From assembly GCA_022419385.1 (NCBI GenBank), contig JAJUBI010000006.1:3348001-3412000 (forward strand): a stretch of DNA of 64,000 nt, read 5' to 3'. Shown in pieces: positions 22,101 to 34,323 of this stretch. Numbering within the stretch: position 1 is the first letter of the stretch; every line of letters begins with the position of its first letter. A program made the translations under genes and the position numbers. The DNA is from Paraconiothyrium sp. Pb-2020. Taxonomy: Eukaryota; Ascomycota; Dothideomycetes; Pleosporales; Didymosphaeriaceae. The notes under the pieces are model-generated. The model had not been told where the DNA came from, ran no database searches, and saw only the letters and a program-made list of their open reading frames with translations.

Positions 22101-23920
22101 CTATAAAACGCCAATCAGATGCTTGAAATATGCCCGGTTGAATGCTGCGCTCCGCTTCGGATACCTCGTCTTCTCCTCTGACTCAAAGTCTACCCACGTC
22201 ACGCCAAACCGATCAGTATACCCCTTCGCCCACTCCCAGTTATCAAGTAGCGTCCAGCCGAAGTACGACCGGATGTCGATGCCATCGTCCTTGACCGCTT
22301 TGGCGAGCTCGCCAACGTACGAGCGGTAGAAGTCGATACGATGCGTATCATTCAGCACATCTTCGCTCGGAGGCGCAGTGACGTGTTCGCCCTTTGTAGT
22401 CGTCCCGTTCTCAGTCACATAGATAGGCTTGTGGTACCGGTCCCAGATCCACCTCAGTAGATTGGCGAATCCCCACGGCGAGGTACGAAGCCATTCTGTG
22501 TCACTCTCCAACCCTCGACTGACGCCTTCCTTGTTTGTGTCCGACCACGCCAGGTTGCCTTTGTGGTCTTCCGGTGGAATCGGCTCCCCCTCAGGTACCT
22601 TGTCCCGCACGAAGAAGGCAGTGTACGTGTTCATACCATAGAAATCACTGCTGCCGTTCACGAGCTTTTTCTCTTCGGCAGTGAATGCGGGAAGCCGGTC
22701 GCCGAGCTGTTCCCGCATGCTAGCAGGATAATCGCCGCTCCCATGGACCGGGTCTGCGAACCACGCAATCTCAAATTGGAGCGCGCGTTGGGCTGCTGCG
22801 CGGTCCTTTGGGTCTTCTGCATCCCAGGGAGCAGACCAATTTCCTGAAAGGGTTATGCCGATTGTGCCATTTTGCTTGGGTGCGAATTCTTTTTTGTAGA
22901 GATGGTAGGCGTGGGCATGCGAGACGAGTTGGGTGTGACCGACCTATTCCACTATCAGCGCGCCTTCTCATCAAGGTCTTGGGAAATGGGGCATTTTCAC
23001 GTACAATCCACGGCTCTCTGCTCGTGTCTCCCTCCGCATACAAGTTCCTATCACTACTCCTGTTCGGCGCATGTGCGCCGCCTGCATAACCCGCCAGCGC
23101 GTAGACGCCTGGCTCGTTATACGTGATCCAGTGCTTCACGCGGTCTCCGAATCGCTCAAAGCATACCTTCGCGTACCGTACGAAGTCTGGAATGTACTTC
23201 TCCTGGTCCAGCATGCTCTTGTATCGGTCCTCCAGCGCTTGAGGCACATCCCAGTGAAACAGCGTGACGAAGGGCGTAATGCCGTTGGCGATCAGCTCGT
23301 CTAGAAGGGAAGAATAGAAGGAGATTCCAGCCTCATTGATCGGATCATCCTTTCCTCCCAGTGGGATGATGCGACTCCAAGACTGTGTATTCCTCCCGTC
23401 AGCATATATTACCACTGTATTGATAGCGCACTCACAAGACTGAATCTGTACGCATTGACTCCGTAGCTCTTCATCAGCTTCACATCTTCTTTGAAGAAGT
23501 CGTAGCTGCGGCAAGCGTCGTCGGCGGTGCTAGCATCTATCACGCGGCCAGACGTGTGCGCGAGAGTGTCCCATGTTGAAGGGCCTTTGCCATCTATGTT
23601 CCATGCGCCTTCGATTTGGGGGGCTGCGGTTGCGTATCTTATCTACGAGTTAGTCAATTCATCAATGACATATTCTAGCCCAACAAGAAGACCTCCCAGT
23701 CCAAGAATACGCTTAGAATCCAATTCTGTACATGGAAATGTTGATGGGAGTTCAGTAATGCGGAAGAACAGCACATGTTATTACAGAAATGGAAATTGCG
23801 AAGATCTCAAGTTGTGATGCGGGGAGTGTTGTGGAAGACGTACCCCCAGAAGAAGTCCTTTCGCAGAGAGCCTTTCAGTCCGGCCTCAGGAGAATCGTCA
23901 AAGTTGATTTCGTCTGCCAT
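22101..23920 (-). CDS. intracellular GH1 beta-glucosidase
   Basis: Retaining glycoside hydrolase of family 1, which cleaves terminal beta-glucosides or beta-galactosides. Four exons in phase: 23920-23844, 23637-23436, 23382-23005, 22943-22101, total 499 residues, normal for GH1. The signature sequences are all present: FFWGYATAAPQIEGAWN at the N terminus, the acid/base glutamate in TYNEPG (about Glu183), and the nucleophile in YVTENG (about Glu397), plus the late WTLLDNWEWAKGYTDRFG block. There is no signal peptide, so the enzyme should be cytosolic and act on imported sugars. It is followed at about 0.8 kb by a sugar-porter gene on the same strand, then by a divergent GH95 gene. Confidence 0.95.
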
Positions 23921-24734
23921 ATCTACAACCTCAGCACGAAAAAACTCGCAAAGTACGAACACGTCCAAAGCTCCCCGCGATGGTGTTTACACATGACATC
24001 GGGAAAGCTCGCTTAGCGTAGGGTAGACCACTACGATGGAATGATCTGCAGCATGCATGTGTTCACGGAAGAATTACGACCGAGGACACGAACAATTGTT
24101 CGGGATTAACATGCGTAGGCACGATGCATCGGGCCTCCGGTTAAAGAGCAGGATGAATTGCTGCAGTGTCGCGCGAGTATGCTCGCGAACTAAAGCCGTG
24201 GGAATGCGGCACGGCTTTCTCGTGTAGGTAGAGTGGGGTCCGCTAAGATGCGGGTAGTGAATCAGCGCTGGTAGAGTGACATTGAACGACGTCTCATGAC
24301 TCTGGTATCGGCATGTTCCGACAGGAGATGCTTGCGGACATTTACTGAAGGAGGTAGATGGGGAGAATAATCACAGAAGGGCTGAAACTAATAAATTAAG
24401 AGCTGGATCACAGTGGTCTACCAAGAAGCTACAAGAGGAGCAATCATGGATGCGAAGAGGAATCCGAGGTCGGGTTGGGACCGTCGTGTCAAAATCAATC
24501 AGAACGATCTTGAGAAGGCAATTGCAGCGGAGTAACGTCGCCAAAAAGGGATCCATCTGTCAATTCCTTCACCCGGTTGGTTCATCTGGTCATGTCACTC
24601 GTAGAGGAAAGGCTAAAGATGCTGAGATAATGTTGGAGAAGCCGAAGCTATCTCAAATGGCAATGCCCTCCAATGCTACGCTCTGGCGGCGTTTGTTCTC
24701 CCACAATCTCCTTCTAGGCCATACTAGCGGCTAT
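23921..24734. other. intergenic region, promoter of the GH1 gene
   Basis: About 0.8 kb upstream of the GH1 start and downstream of the sugar-porter stop. One GTGGGG (SYGGRG, the CreA/Mig1 consensus) occurs at 24233-24238. No other feature or gene is visible. Confidence 0.4.
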
Positions 24735-26548
24735 CTACGTACGAGGGACTTCTTCCACAACACCATGTTCATTTCCTTCGCGCGCCTCCCGGTCCATCTT
24801 CGCCTGCTCTTCTTTACCCTTCTGAATGAGTCTGTGCAAGGTTAGCATGATACATCTCCTCTACGACGTTGAGAGAACTAACAAACTCATCTTAACGGGC
24901 TGAATGCCCGGCGTCTCGAAAACGCTATCGATTTCCTCCAAGCTGAGATTCGCCGTCTCAGGAAAGATAAAGTAAGACAGTCCGAGCTGGATGGTGTTGT
25001 ACGCAATGTACACGACCCAAATCTTGTAGCCAACCTTTTCGATGCCGATACTGATGCCGTATGCTTCCACAACACCACATGCTCCCTGGATCAAGCCATA
25101 GAGACCCATGCCCTTGGAGCGTAGGTTAAGGGACAGAACTTCGACTGGATAGAGATTATGCATCGTAGCGATGAACGTCGCGCTGAAACATTGGAACATG
25201 AACATCCACAGGATAGTAAGACTGGCAGTAGCTTTTGACGGAGACACGTTGTATCGCCACGAAGTGATGATCGCACAGGTCTGCATAGCGATGATAGTTA
25301 TCAGGCCAGAGAAAATGAGCGTGCGACGCTTCCAGAAGTCGATAATCCAGGCGCCGAGCAACGTGAAGACAGTGTAAGTGATCACAAGGCCTAGGTTGAT
25401 CCCGAGCTGGGGGATCTCATCATGGATGCCAATAGTTTCGAGGGCAGGAGTTAGGTCTGTTGATGTTAGTGATGGTGGGTCTTGCACAGTGCTGGGACGA
25501 AGACACTTACAGTACGACACGATGCCGCCGCCGTTCCAGGACTGGAAAGCACTGTACAAAATGAGAACGAGAAGTCTGTAGCGTACGATTTTGGTGAAGA
25601 ACACGGCGAAATTCCAGCTTTGCTTGAAGCCTGTGCGCGTGCTTTCCAGAGACTCCTCGATCTGAGCAACGACCATACCAACGATAGGTTCTTCGATCGA
25701 CTGAGACGTGGTCTGATACTTTGCAATCACCTCCTTAGCCTCTTGGATGCGACCTATTTTGACGAGGTAACGGGGCGATTCCGGGATGGTGAAGTACATA
25801 AGGACGACAACGATGGCGGGGAAAATAGCTTCGAGCAGGAGCGGGATTCGCCATGCTTTGTTGCCAGGCATTTGACTGAAGCCGATGAGCGCAGCGTCCA
25901 TGATGATCGAGCCGATGTGAAAAGTCGCTCCCATAACACCGACCAGGCGTCCTCTAAGGTGGACAGGTGCAATCTGTATTACATCATCAGCTTGACATCT
26001 TTGAGTTTAGATATCATACACACCTCGGCCATGTACTGCGGACTGCAGCTAGCCACCAGAGTCGATCCAAAACCCAAGATGAAACGTCCAGCCATGAACA
26101 TGGGCATGCCCGTGGCTAAGCCTTGCAGCAACGCAGCAAGAATAGTCAACGCATTGCCAATAAACATGGTCCCTCGTCGTCCGATGACATCGCTGATGGC
26201 CAGGAACGGACTGCCCGCAATTGTACCGATACGCATCAGCGCATTGAGTGTTGCGAAAGTAAAACCCGCAGTGCCAAAGCCAAAGTAGCTGTGCCACGAG
26301 TCGAATGCATTCAAGCCACCAATGACAGCCCAATCAACACCGTAACCGCTCTGGTTGCACAGCTGGATGAACATGATGAGGCAAATCCGCAGGCCAGTCT
26401 GGGACCAGAACTTCAGCGCTTTGGCGGATTCCTTCTGGAGGTTCTCTTCGGAGATGCGCTGGACGACGACTTCTTCAACGTGGACTTCCGCTTTGGCGTG
26501 GACGGTGGGGTCATGCCCGAAGGAGCGGATTTGCTCTGGTTCTGCCAT
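24735..26548 (-). CDS. MFS sugar transporter (sugar porter family)
   Basis: Proton-sugar symporter with 12 expected helices. Four exons in phase: 26548-26024, 25973-25511, 25456-24883, 24831-24735, total 552 residues. Family hallmarks are visible: SDVIGRRGTMFIGN (motif A after helix 2), GRFILGFGSTLVASCSPQYM with the following EIAPVHLRGRLVG (E of exon 1 plus exon 2), and IPESPRYLVKIGR after helix 6, the PESPR motif. The C-terminal half has FPVE/YPVEVLSLNLRSKGMG and a PETANLSLEEID tail block. The short last exon supplies a charged cytosolic tail. It resembles fungal lactose/oligosaccharide-permease-like porters more than hexose carriers, but the substrate is an inference. It shares a 602-bp divergent promoter with the GH95 gene. 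Confidence 0.93.
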
Positions 26549-27150
26549 GGTGCAGCTTTGGCCGTGAAATCCTCAGTCAAAGTCTCGAAAGTAATGACAA
26601 GCAAGAGGAGTTCCTGCGGGAGCAAGGCAGCTGACTCAAAATCAAGAGTGTCGAAGCCTTTTCATAACTTCCATCCAAGCTTCCAGTGGCCGGTAGCACG
26701 ACTCGTGTGCCCTGTCGATCGTGCCTCTGATCCGCAGGCAGACGACCAGCATGCAGCAACATACGCGCACCCCCACAAATTATTCCATCCACTAACCCGC
26801 ATCCCCAGCTTTTGCAAACCTGGTTCTAATTCTTCCGTCCGCGTTCGAGGCCCCCAGCTAATGCTTCTCTTAACCTTCGGGTTCGAGCCGAGCTTGATGG
26901 TCGTATGAACGATCATGTCACACCCCGCATGCACATCACCCCAGCTCACCAACCACAGTCCTGGGGTGAATTCTTTGGCATCCCGGAAATATCCTTTTGT
27001 TGTTCTGGTACTTGGTACGATCCGTTTTACTGTGGAAGACTGTACCTAAAGCTTATTCACCCTCAAATATCTTAATTCGGCGAGATCTCACGTCGTGTAT
27101 CGTATCCGAGTCAACGTATGGTATATTGAGCATTTCCGTCCTCTACCACC
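26549..27150. promoter_or_regulatory. divergent promoter of sugar transporter and GH95 gene, with CreA-type sites
   Basis: The 602-bp interval drives the transporter leftward and the GH95 gene rightward. SYGGRG matches lie at 26771-26776, 26852-26857 and 26939-26944 (all reverse) and 26961-26966 (forward); the last two form an inverted pair about 16 bp apart. About two matches are expected by chance in this length, so the pair is more telling than the count. Confidence 0.45.
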
Positions 27151-29566
27151 ATGCTGCGTTACCCCGCCCCCGCGCACAAATCCGACTGGGAATCCGCCCT
27201 CCCCATTGGCAACGGGCGCCTCGGGGCGATGGTGTACGGCGGCGTACACACCGAGACGCTTCGCCTAAACGAGGAAAGCGTGTGGTACGGCGGGCCTCAG
27301 GCCCGGACGCCCAAATCCGCGGCATACCTACCTCGCCTACGAGAGCTGATACGACAGCGCGAGCACGTTGAGGTGGACAAGCTTGTGAAAAAGAGATTCC
27401 TTGCGAGGCCGAGGAGCGCTAGACATTATGAGCCGTTGGGACAGTGCTTTCTTGAGTTTGAACACGGGGAGGAGTTTGTCGAGTATGAGAGGACATTGAA
27501 TTTGGACAAGGCGGAGGTAAAGGTGGAATATGAAGTCGGTGGGAATCGCGTTCAGAGAAGTTATATCGCGAGCTTTCCTGATGCGGTCATCGCGGTTCAC
27601 GTTGAGGCGGAACAGCCAGTACGTTTCTCTGTGAACTTGACGCGCATGAGCGACAAATGGTATGAAACCAACGAATTTCTCGATTCAGTAGACGCGCGCG
27701 ATGGCAAGATAATCTTACATGCAACGCCCGGCGGGGAGGGTAGCAACAGCCTATGTACGGTGGCAGGAGTGAAGTGCCATGACGCGGCAGGAACAGTCGA
27801 GGTTGTTGGTAACTCGCTGGAGGTTACATCCACAGATGCGCTCATCTTTATTGGAGTGTCGACCTCGTATGAGCCGGACATTGACTTAGAAGAGACTGCC
27901 TTGAACAGGGTTTCTTCGGCTCTCCAGCATTCTCCTGATGCATTGTGGACGCGGCACCAAAGCGACTGGACAAGCATCTACGGACGGCAATCGCTGCAGT
28001 TGCAGTGAGTCATACTGAGGAATCTCGATCGAATGCAGAAGTTACTAAATGATGGATAGGTCAGACCACAATCTAGTTTTGGGCATTGATAATAAGAACA
28101 CCCCCGATCGGCTTCGAGATTCCGAAGATGCAGATATCATAGCTCTATATCAAGCCTACGGTCGCTACCTCCTACTATCAAGCAGCCGCAACGCTGATCG
28201 TGCTCTCCCTCCAACTCTGCAAGGAATATGGAACCCGTACTTCTCTCCGCCATGGGGCGCAAAGTACACCATCAACATCAACCTCCAAATGAATTACTGG
28301 CCCGTAAACACAGGCAACCTCTCAGAGTGTCACATGCCGCTATTCACGCTCTTACACCGCCTAGCCATCAGCGGGAAAGACACAGCGAGAGAGATGTATG
28401 ACTGTCGCGGGTGGTGCTGCCATCACAACACAGACATATGGGCGGATACTGCGCCACAGGATGAGTGGATGCCGGCGACATTGTGGCCCATAGGCGGAGC
28501 ATGGTTGTGCGTGCATATCTGGGAGCATTTCCTCTTCGACGAGGATGTCGACTTCTTGAAGTGGATGTTTCCTGTGCTGCAAGGCTGCGTGGAGTTTTTG
28601 TTAGACTTTCTGGTCGAAGATGAAACGAGGAAATGGTTGGTAACAAGTCCCTCTCTCTCGCCGGAAAACACGTTCCGAGATGCAGACGGAAAGAAAGGAA
28701 TCTTCTGCGAGGGTTCTACGATGGACATCGCTATCGTGAGAGACGTCTTCACTGGGCTTCTGAAAAGCATTGAGAGACTGGAACGACATGATACAGCTAC
28801 CTTCACAACGCCAGCTCTCCAAGACCTCATCGAAAGAGTACGCATCGCCCTTCCCAAACTCCCACCACCTACCATAAGCTCCACCCACGGCGCTCTTCAG
28901 GAATGGGGCCTCAACGATTACGCCGAGTCCGAGCCCGGCCACCGCCACGTCTCGCACCTCTACGCCCTCTACCCCGGCTCTAGCATAACCCCGACCTCAA
29001 CGCCCGACCTCGCAGCCGCTGCACTGAAGACGCTCGAACGCCGTCTCTCTCACGGCGGCGGCCACACGGGTTGGAGCCGCGCCTGGCTTATCTGCTTCTT
29101 CGCGCGGCTGCGCAAGCCAGCACAGTGTCTCGAGAACATCCGCTCTCTTCTGCGTGACAGCACAGTGCCGAACATGATGGATAATCACCCACCGGTGCAG
29201 CTGGATGGGAATTGGGGTGGGTGCGCGGGGATCCTGGAGTGTCTTTTGCAGTCGCATGAAACTGAGCTGCGATGGGGTAGAGATATTAGGATAATAAGGC
29301 TGCTACCCGCTTGTCCGGCGGAGTGGAGTACGGGGAAGTTGAAGGGGGTCAAGGCGAGAGGTGCGTTTGAGCTGGACTTTGAGTGGAAGGATGGCGTGGT
29401 GTCGGGGCCTGTTAGGGTGAGGAGTAAGCTGGGGCATGAGGCGCTGGTGTGCATTCATCGATGCGGAGATGATGATCGAATGGTGGGGGACAATTTTGGG
29501 GTTGAGGGGGTGGGCGAGCATGAGCTATTCACGGGAGGTCTGCGAGAGCCTGATAAGGTCGGATGA
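27151..29566 (+). CDS. GH95 family alpha-L-fucosidase-type glycosidase
   Basis: Inverting glycosidase; characterised GH95 enzymes remove alpha-1,2-linked L-fucose, and some act on L-galactose, for example from xyloglucan. Exons 27151-28004 and 28060-29566 (GTGAGT donor, GATAG acceptor) encode 786 residues, full length for GH95. The N terminus reads PAPAHKSDWESALPIGNGRL, directly the family's first conserved block, with no signal peptide. Key motifs are present: RLNEESVWYGGP, the paired asparagines of NINLQMNYWPVN, HHNTDIWADTAP, a glutamate in SPSLSPEN, GHRHVSHLYALYPG, and an aspartate in QLDGNWGG. These cover the residues described as catalytic in bacterial GH95 enzymes, so activity is likely. 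Unlike most secreted fungal GH95 proteins it should be cytosolic. Confidence 0.93.
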
Positions 29567-29776
29567 GTTGTATGACCAATGGTTACGGGCTTCTTCGCGC
29601 AGAATGAAATTATCTATTCTATTACATGTATATTTGGGTGAACAAGTGTTTTCCAATGAGATGCAAGTTCGCTATGCAACGAAGTGGAGTTGCGACGAAG
29701 AAATAGGAGATACGAGCAAAGAGCCGACCCATATGAAAGAAAACGCTGCAAAATGTGCTGGTACCATACGCTGATA

Positions 29777-32700
29777 CTATCGATCGAGCGCTTGGGCTTG
29801 ACACTGTGACACGTATTAGCAAATGCACCTGCATGAAATGATCCACGCGACGTTGACTCACCATCTGATAATATACACCCCTCTTCCTCAACAAAGTCTG
29901 GTGATCTCCCTTCTCCAAAACCTTTCCGCTGCCAAGCACGAATATAATATCCGCTTTCTGGATCGTCGCCAACCGATGCGCCACTGCAATGACAGTGCGC
30001 CCGCCCTCACCCGCAGCCCGCTCAATCGCCTCCTGCACTAGCTTTTCGCTCTCACTGTCCAATGAACTCGTTGCCTCGTCAAGCAGCAGCAGTTTCGGAC
30101 GGCGTAACAGGGCACGCGCAAGCGAGAGACGCTGCTTTTGACCGCCGGAGAGCGACATGCCCTTCGGTCCGAGCCGCGTGGCATACCCATCTGGCAGCGA
30201 CGTGATAAACTCGTGGATCTGGGCATCCGCACAGGCAGCGTGAATTTCTTCATCAGTGGCCTTATCAACGCTGAGCGCAATGTTCTCTCGGATTGTGCCC
30301 TCGTACAAGGTCGGCTCCTGGCTCACAAGACTGATGTTCTGGCGATACTTGGCTGGATCGAGCGTTGTGACATCCTGGCCGTGGTACTCGACCTTTCCTG
30401 ACGTGGCATCGTAGAAGCGCTCGAGGAGGGAGATGGTAGTCGATTTGCCGCAGCCAGAGGCGCCGACGAGAGCAGCGAACTGGCCGGGTTGGATGGAGAT
30501 GTTGAGATTGTTGAGAACAGGAGTGGGACGCGATTGGTAGGTGAATTGGACGGAGCGGAAGTCGATGGAGACACCAGTTGGCGAGGGAGCGATTTCGGCA
30601 TAAGTGGGAGGTGGGGCATCACGGGCGGGACGCATGCTCAAGATTCGATTCGCAGCACCGGTGGCTTGGGCGATGTCTGAGGTTGACGTCAGCTTTAGAT
30701 TTTGGTTTCAGGGCATGGATAGCGTACTTGGTGCAAAGGAGAACCACATTCCCGCTGCGACAGCGCCTTGAATGATGGCCATATAGATCACGAAGAAGTC
30801 GACTTGGTTGTACTCGTAGGAAGCGAGCAAGGTACCGCCGTACCTATCGTAGTCAGTGGTGATGATTCATGAAGAAAAGTACACGCAGTCTCGTGTGTTA
30901 AGGAAAGGAAGAACTGACCAGAAAGCCAGCGCCATACACGCTAACTCAACACTGTCTGAAGCGGCGAAAACGATGGTGCCAAGCCTTGCATCGCTGAATG
31001 CCTTCTTCACGTGGTACCGTAGCAAAGTCTCATATCTGTTGGCGATCATATCTTCCATGATTAGCGAAAGGACTGTCCTAAAGGCTCCTACGGCCTCGGT
31101 TCCAAATTGTGAGCTCTCTTCGAAGACCGCAGCGTTCGTCTTTTCGAATTTCTGTTCAAGACTCAGGCGAAGGTAGCCAGCAGCAAGAATAGGCGGTAGG
31201 GCGGCAAAGAGAGCAACAAGGGAGAGCTTCCATCCGTAAACAAACGCAATTATCGTAGAGCCGACAAGATTCACAACAGCAATGGCTGCCATAGACATCT
31301 CGGTGCTCATGAGTTGCTGAAGTTGTTCCGAATCGCCACTCACTCTTGAAGTCAATGTTCCGGCTGAGTGGCCTTCGCGATCGAAGAAGGGTATCCGCTG
31401 CCGTAACATATTGGTGAGATACTCTTGTCGGTAGTAACGGGTGATAGCGACAGACACTAGATGTGTACAGAAACCAATGGCGAAGTACGCAACTCCGACG
31501 GCGGCAGCTTCCACGCCGAACATACCAGCCCAGAAATAGCCTTTATGCACGAAATCTTGACCAGTCAGAGTGAAAATTCCGATGACGTTGGCGAAGACGT
31601 ATGCTTGAACCGGATACACCGCGCCAGCTGTCAGGATGCCCATGAAAGCAAACAGATACAAGATAGTATGATGTCGCTGTTCCATGATCATTCGTCCGCC
31701 GCTTCCTAGAAAGCTTTTGTCCTTCCACTCGGGTTCTTCTTTGGATGATGGGCGTTCCTCTTCAGCTTCGACCATGTCCGACTTTTCAGTCTCAGCGGTC
31801 TTAGTCTTTGTCAATGCTGCCCCCTCAAACTCTTCCTCATCGGCCTCCATAGCGAGCTCCTGGGCATAGACAAGACCATGATAAACTCCATTCTCGATCT
31901 GAAGAAGTTCTTCGTGGCTGCCTTGCTCGACGAGTTTTCCTTGCCGCATCACTATGATGCTGTCTGCCCGCTTGATAGTGGAGAGTCGATGGGCGATAAC
32001 GATCGTCGTTCGGTTCTTCGAGACACGGTCCAAGGCCTCTTGCACGATTCGCTCTGTACGAACATCGATGGCGCTCGTGGCCTCATCGAGGATCAGGATG
32101 GGAGGCTGCTTGATGATACTTCTGGCAATCGCAATACGTTGGCGTTGCCCACCTGCGGTCGAACACTGGTCAGTGCGAGTCTTTCTGACATCATTGACTA
32201 CAATGAAAACTCACCAGATAGCTTGATGCCGCTCTCGCCCACCATTGTATCATAGCCCTGCGGCAGCCTATCTATGAACTCGTCTGCGTAAGCCTCTTTG
32301 CAAGCTTCTTTGACCATCTTCATCTTCTCCTCTTTCGATAGTTCTTGCCATCGTGTTCCACAAAGGCCGAAAGCGACGTTATTGAAAAGGGTGTCATTGA
32401 AGAGAAATGGCTCTTGTTGCACGAGCCCGATTTGGGAGCGCCACCATTTGAGGTCGACTTCACTAAGATCCGTACCACCGATTCGCACTGTACCGGTACA
32501 TGTGTTGGGTCCTGTAAAAAATTAGGTTAAGAGTCTCGCAAAGCCTCCAAGTGACGACCTACCCAGGTCTACGTCCTTTTCTTTCTCGTCGGGCTTGGGT
32601 GACTTCTGGTCCTTAGGCTTGGCCTTCTTCTCTTTCTTCGCCTTCTTCGCCTTCTTATCCTTGTCTGGCTCATTTCCGAGTAGGTCCGCTGGAGCGGAGT

Positions 32701-34323
32701 CTTCCATCTTGTCCTTGGTCACCTCCTTGGCGACGGTGCCCGACAGTTCATACCATCGTTGTATAAGGCCAACTATAGTACTCTTTCCGGAACCCGATGG
32801 CCCAACAATGGCAGTGAGTTTACCGGCTTCGAATTTAGCGTTGAGACCATCCAGAATTTGGACATTCGGGCGGCTAGGGTATGAGAAAGCCACGTTCTCA
32901 AACGAAATGGCTTGTTCGGCGGAGACGTCCGGTTCTTTGAGACCGGAAATGTCAGGAACAGCAAAGTCGATGGTGGCGAATATTTCTGTCGCAGCGGTCG
33001 CGGCTTTCGTTATGGCTATGGCTGGGCCAGCTATACGACCAATCAGCAGAACAGCTGTCATAACCGAGAAGAGAACCCTAGTCGTGTCAGCATAGTCAGG
33101 TCAAGCCTTTTTTGGGTCGAAAGCAAAGTCACTCAGCTCATCAACTTGAGAAGGTATGGATATGGGGACTTACACAACAATGTCTCCAACATTTGAGGTA
33201 TGTCCATGCTCGTACTGCCTCACCCCAAACCAAAACGTGAGTCCAAAGGTGCCATACATTGCCATCATGGACGGAGCCATGATCAGACCCATCCAAGGTG
33301 CCACTCTTCTGCCTTGACTTTTGGCCTTGTCTAAGAGCACCTCATGCTGAGTAGCAAGTTTTGCTTCTGCGCCGAACGCTGCCACAATACGAATGGAGGA
33401 AAATATCTCGTAAGCTACAGCAGAGGCTTGCTCAAGAATCTCCTGAGTGGCTTTGGCTTCTTTCATCAGCGGTGGAAATATGACCCCGTAGGTGACGAAG
33501 ATGAACGGGAGCGAAATGCTGGCAATCAGAGTAAGTATTGGTCCTTTTACAAATGCAACGACATAAAGTCCGATTGTGAAAGCGAGCGACTGAAAAAGTA
33601 GAGCAAGCTGTTGGGAAATACCCAGCTGTATCGTGTTCGAGGAGGTGGTGATACGCGTCGAGACCTTTCCGGGTGAGATCTACAAATGGCGCGAGTGGTC
33701 AGTATGCAGTTTACAATTGCATCTTGACGGAGTGCTTACAGTGTCAATAACGCTCACCGGTTGCGCAAAGGTTGCCCTGAGATATGCTAACCGAAGCGCG
33801 GCGCTCATTCGGAGTCCACTGATCCGTACGGTAAACATTGAGATGTAGGACATGACGAACTTTGCGATGAACAGATAGACAATGTACAAAGCCTGCTTAT
33901 TGACTTCAGACTGAAATTGCTGCTTCGTCACGGTTGTGTTGGGAAGGAAATAGTCATTGAAGTGACCAACGAGTTGGCCGAAGACGATGTTCATCAGAGG
34001 CATCGCAATACCTGCGCCGATCGAAGTGAGGACACACAGCACGAGAAACAATGCGTCTAATTTGGTGCCGTAGGTGAACACTCGCTTGAGAGTATCAGTC
34101 GATAGAAGACATCAAAGCTCGTGTTTGGACTTACGAAGTAGTTACCCAGTCCAGCGTCAGGTTTCTTCTTCTTGCCCAAAGCCTCTGAACCATCATCTAC
34201 AACGACTTCTGTCGGATTCTGCTTTTCCACTACTGCTTTCTCGACTTGCTGGATCTGCTCCGCAGGATTCTGCGCAACTGCCGCAGATGGAGGTGGCAAA
34301 GGGGAATCTTGGTCGACACCCAT
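29777..34323 (-). CDS. full-size ABCB (MDR1-type) ABC multidrug transporter
   Basis: ATP-driven exporter with two membrane domains and two nucleotide-binding domains. Nine exons read in phase (34323-34135, 34084-33740, 33679-33174, 33077-32563, 32511-32215, 32152-30919, 30843-30728, 30676-29862, 29803-29777), total 1347 residues. NBD1 has Walker A GPSGSGKST (about 439-447), Q-loop LVQQEPFLF, signature LSGGQRQR split by an intron, and Walker B ILILDEATSAID. NBD2 has GASGCGKST (about 1139-1147), LVSQEPTLY, LSGGQKQR and LLLLDEATSSLD. Both catalytic sites look competent. A Lys/Asp-rich insert of about 40-50 residues follows Walker A of NBD1. The last exon is 27 nt and ends MCQAQALDR, the usual end of this fungal subfamily. 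N-terminal residues 1-63 are a disordered Pro/Gln-rich tail. Probably plasma membrane. Confidence 0.95.

Noticed and set aside
24450..24845. Plus-strand 131-codon frame
   Set aside because: Its end is antisense to the last exon of the sugar transporter, which joins in phase and completes a normal C terminus.
29622..29776. C-terminal extension of the ABC transporter frame
   Set aside because: The unspliced frame runs on, but a GTGAGT donor at 29861 and an acceptor before 29803 give the usual short subfamily end at 29777.
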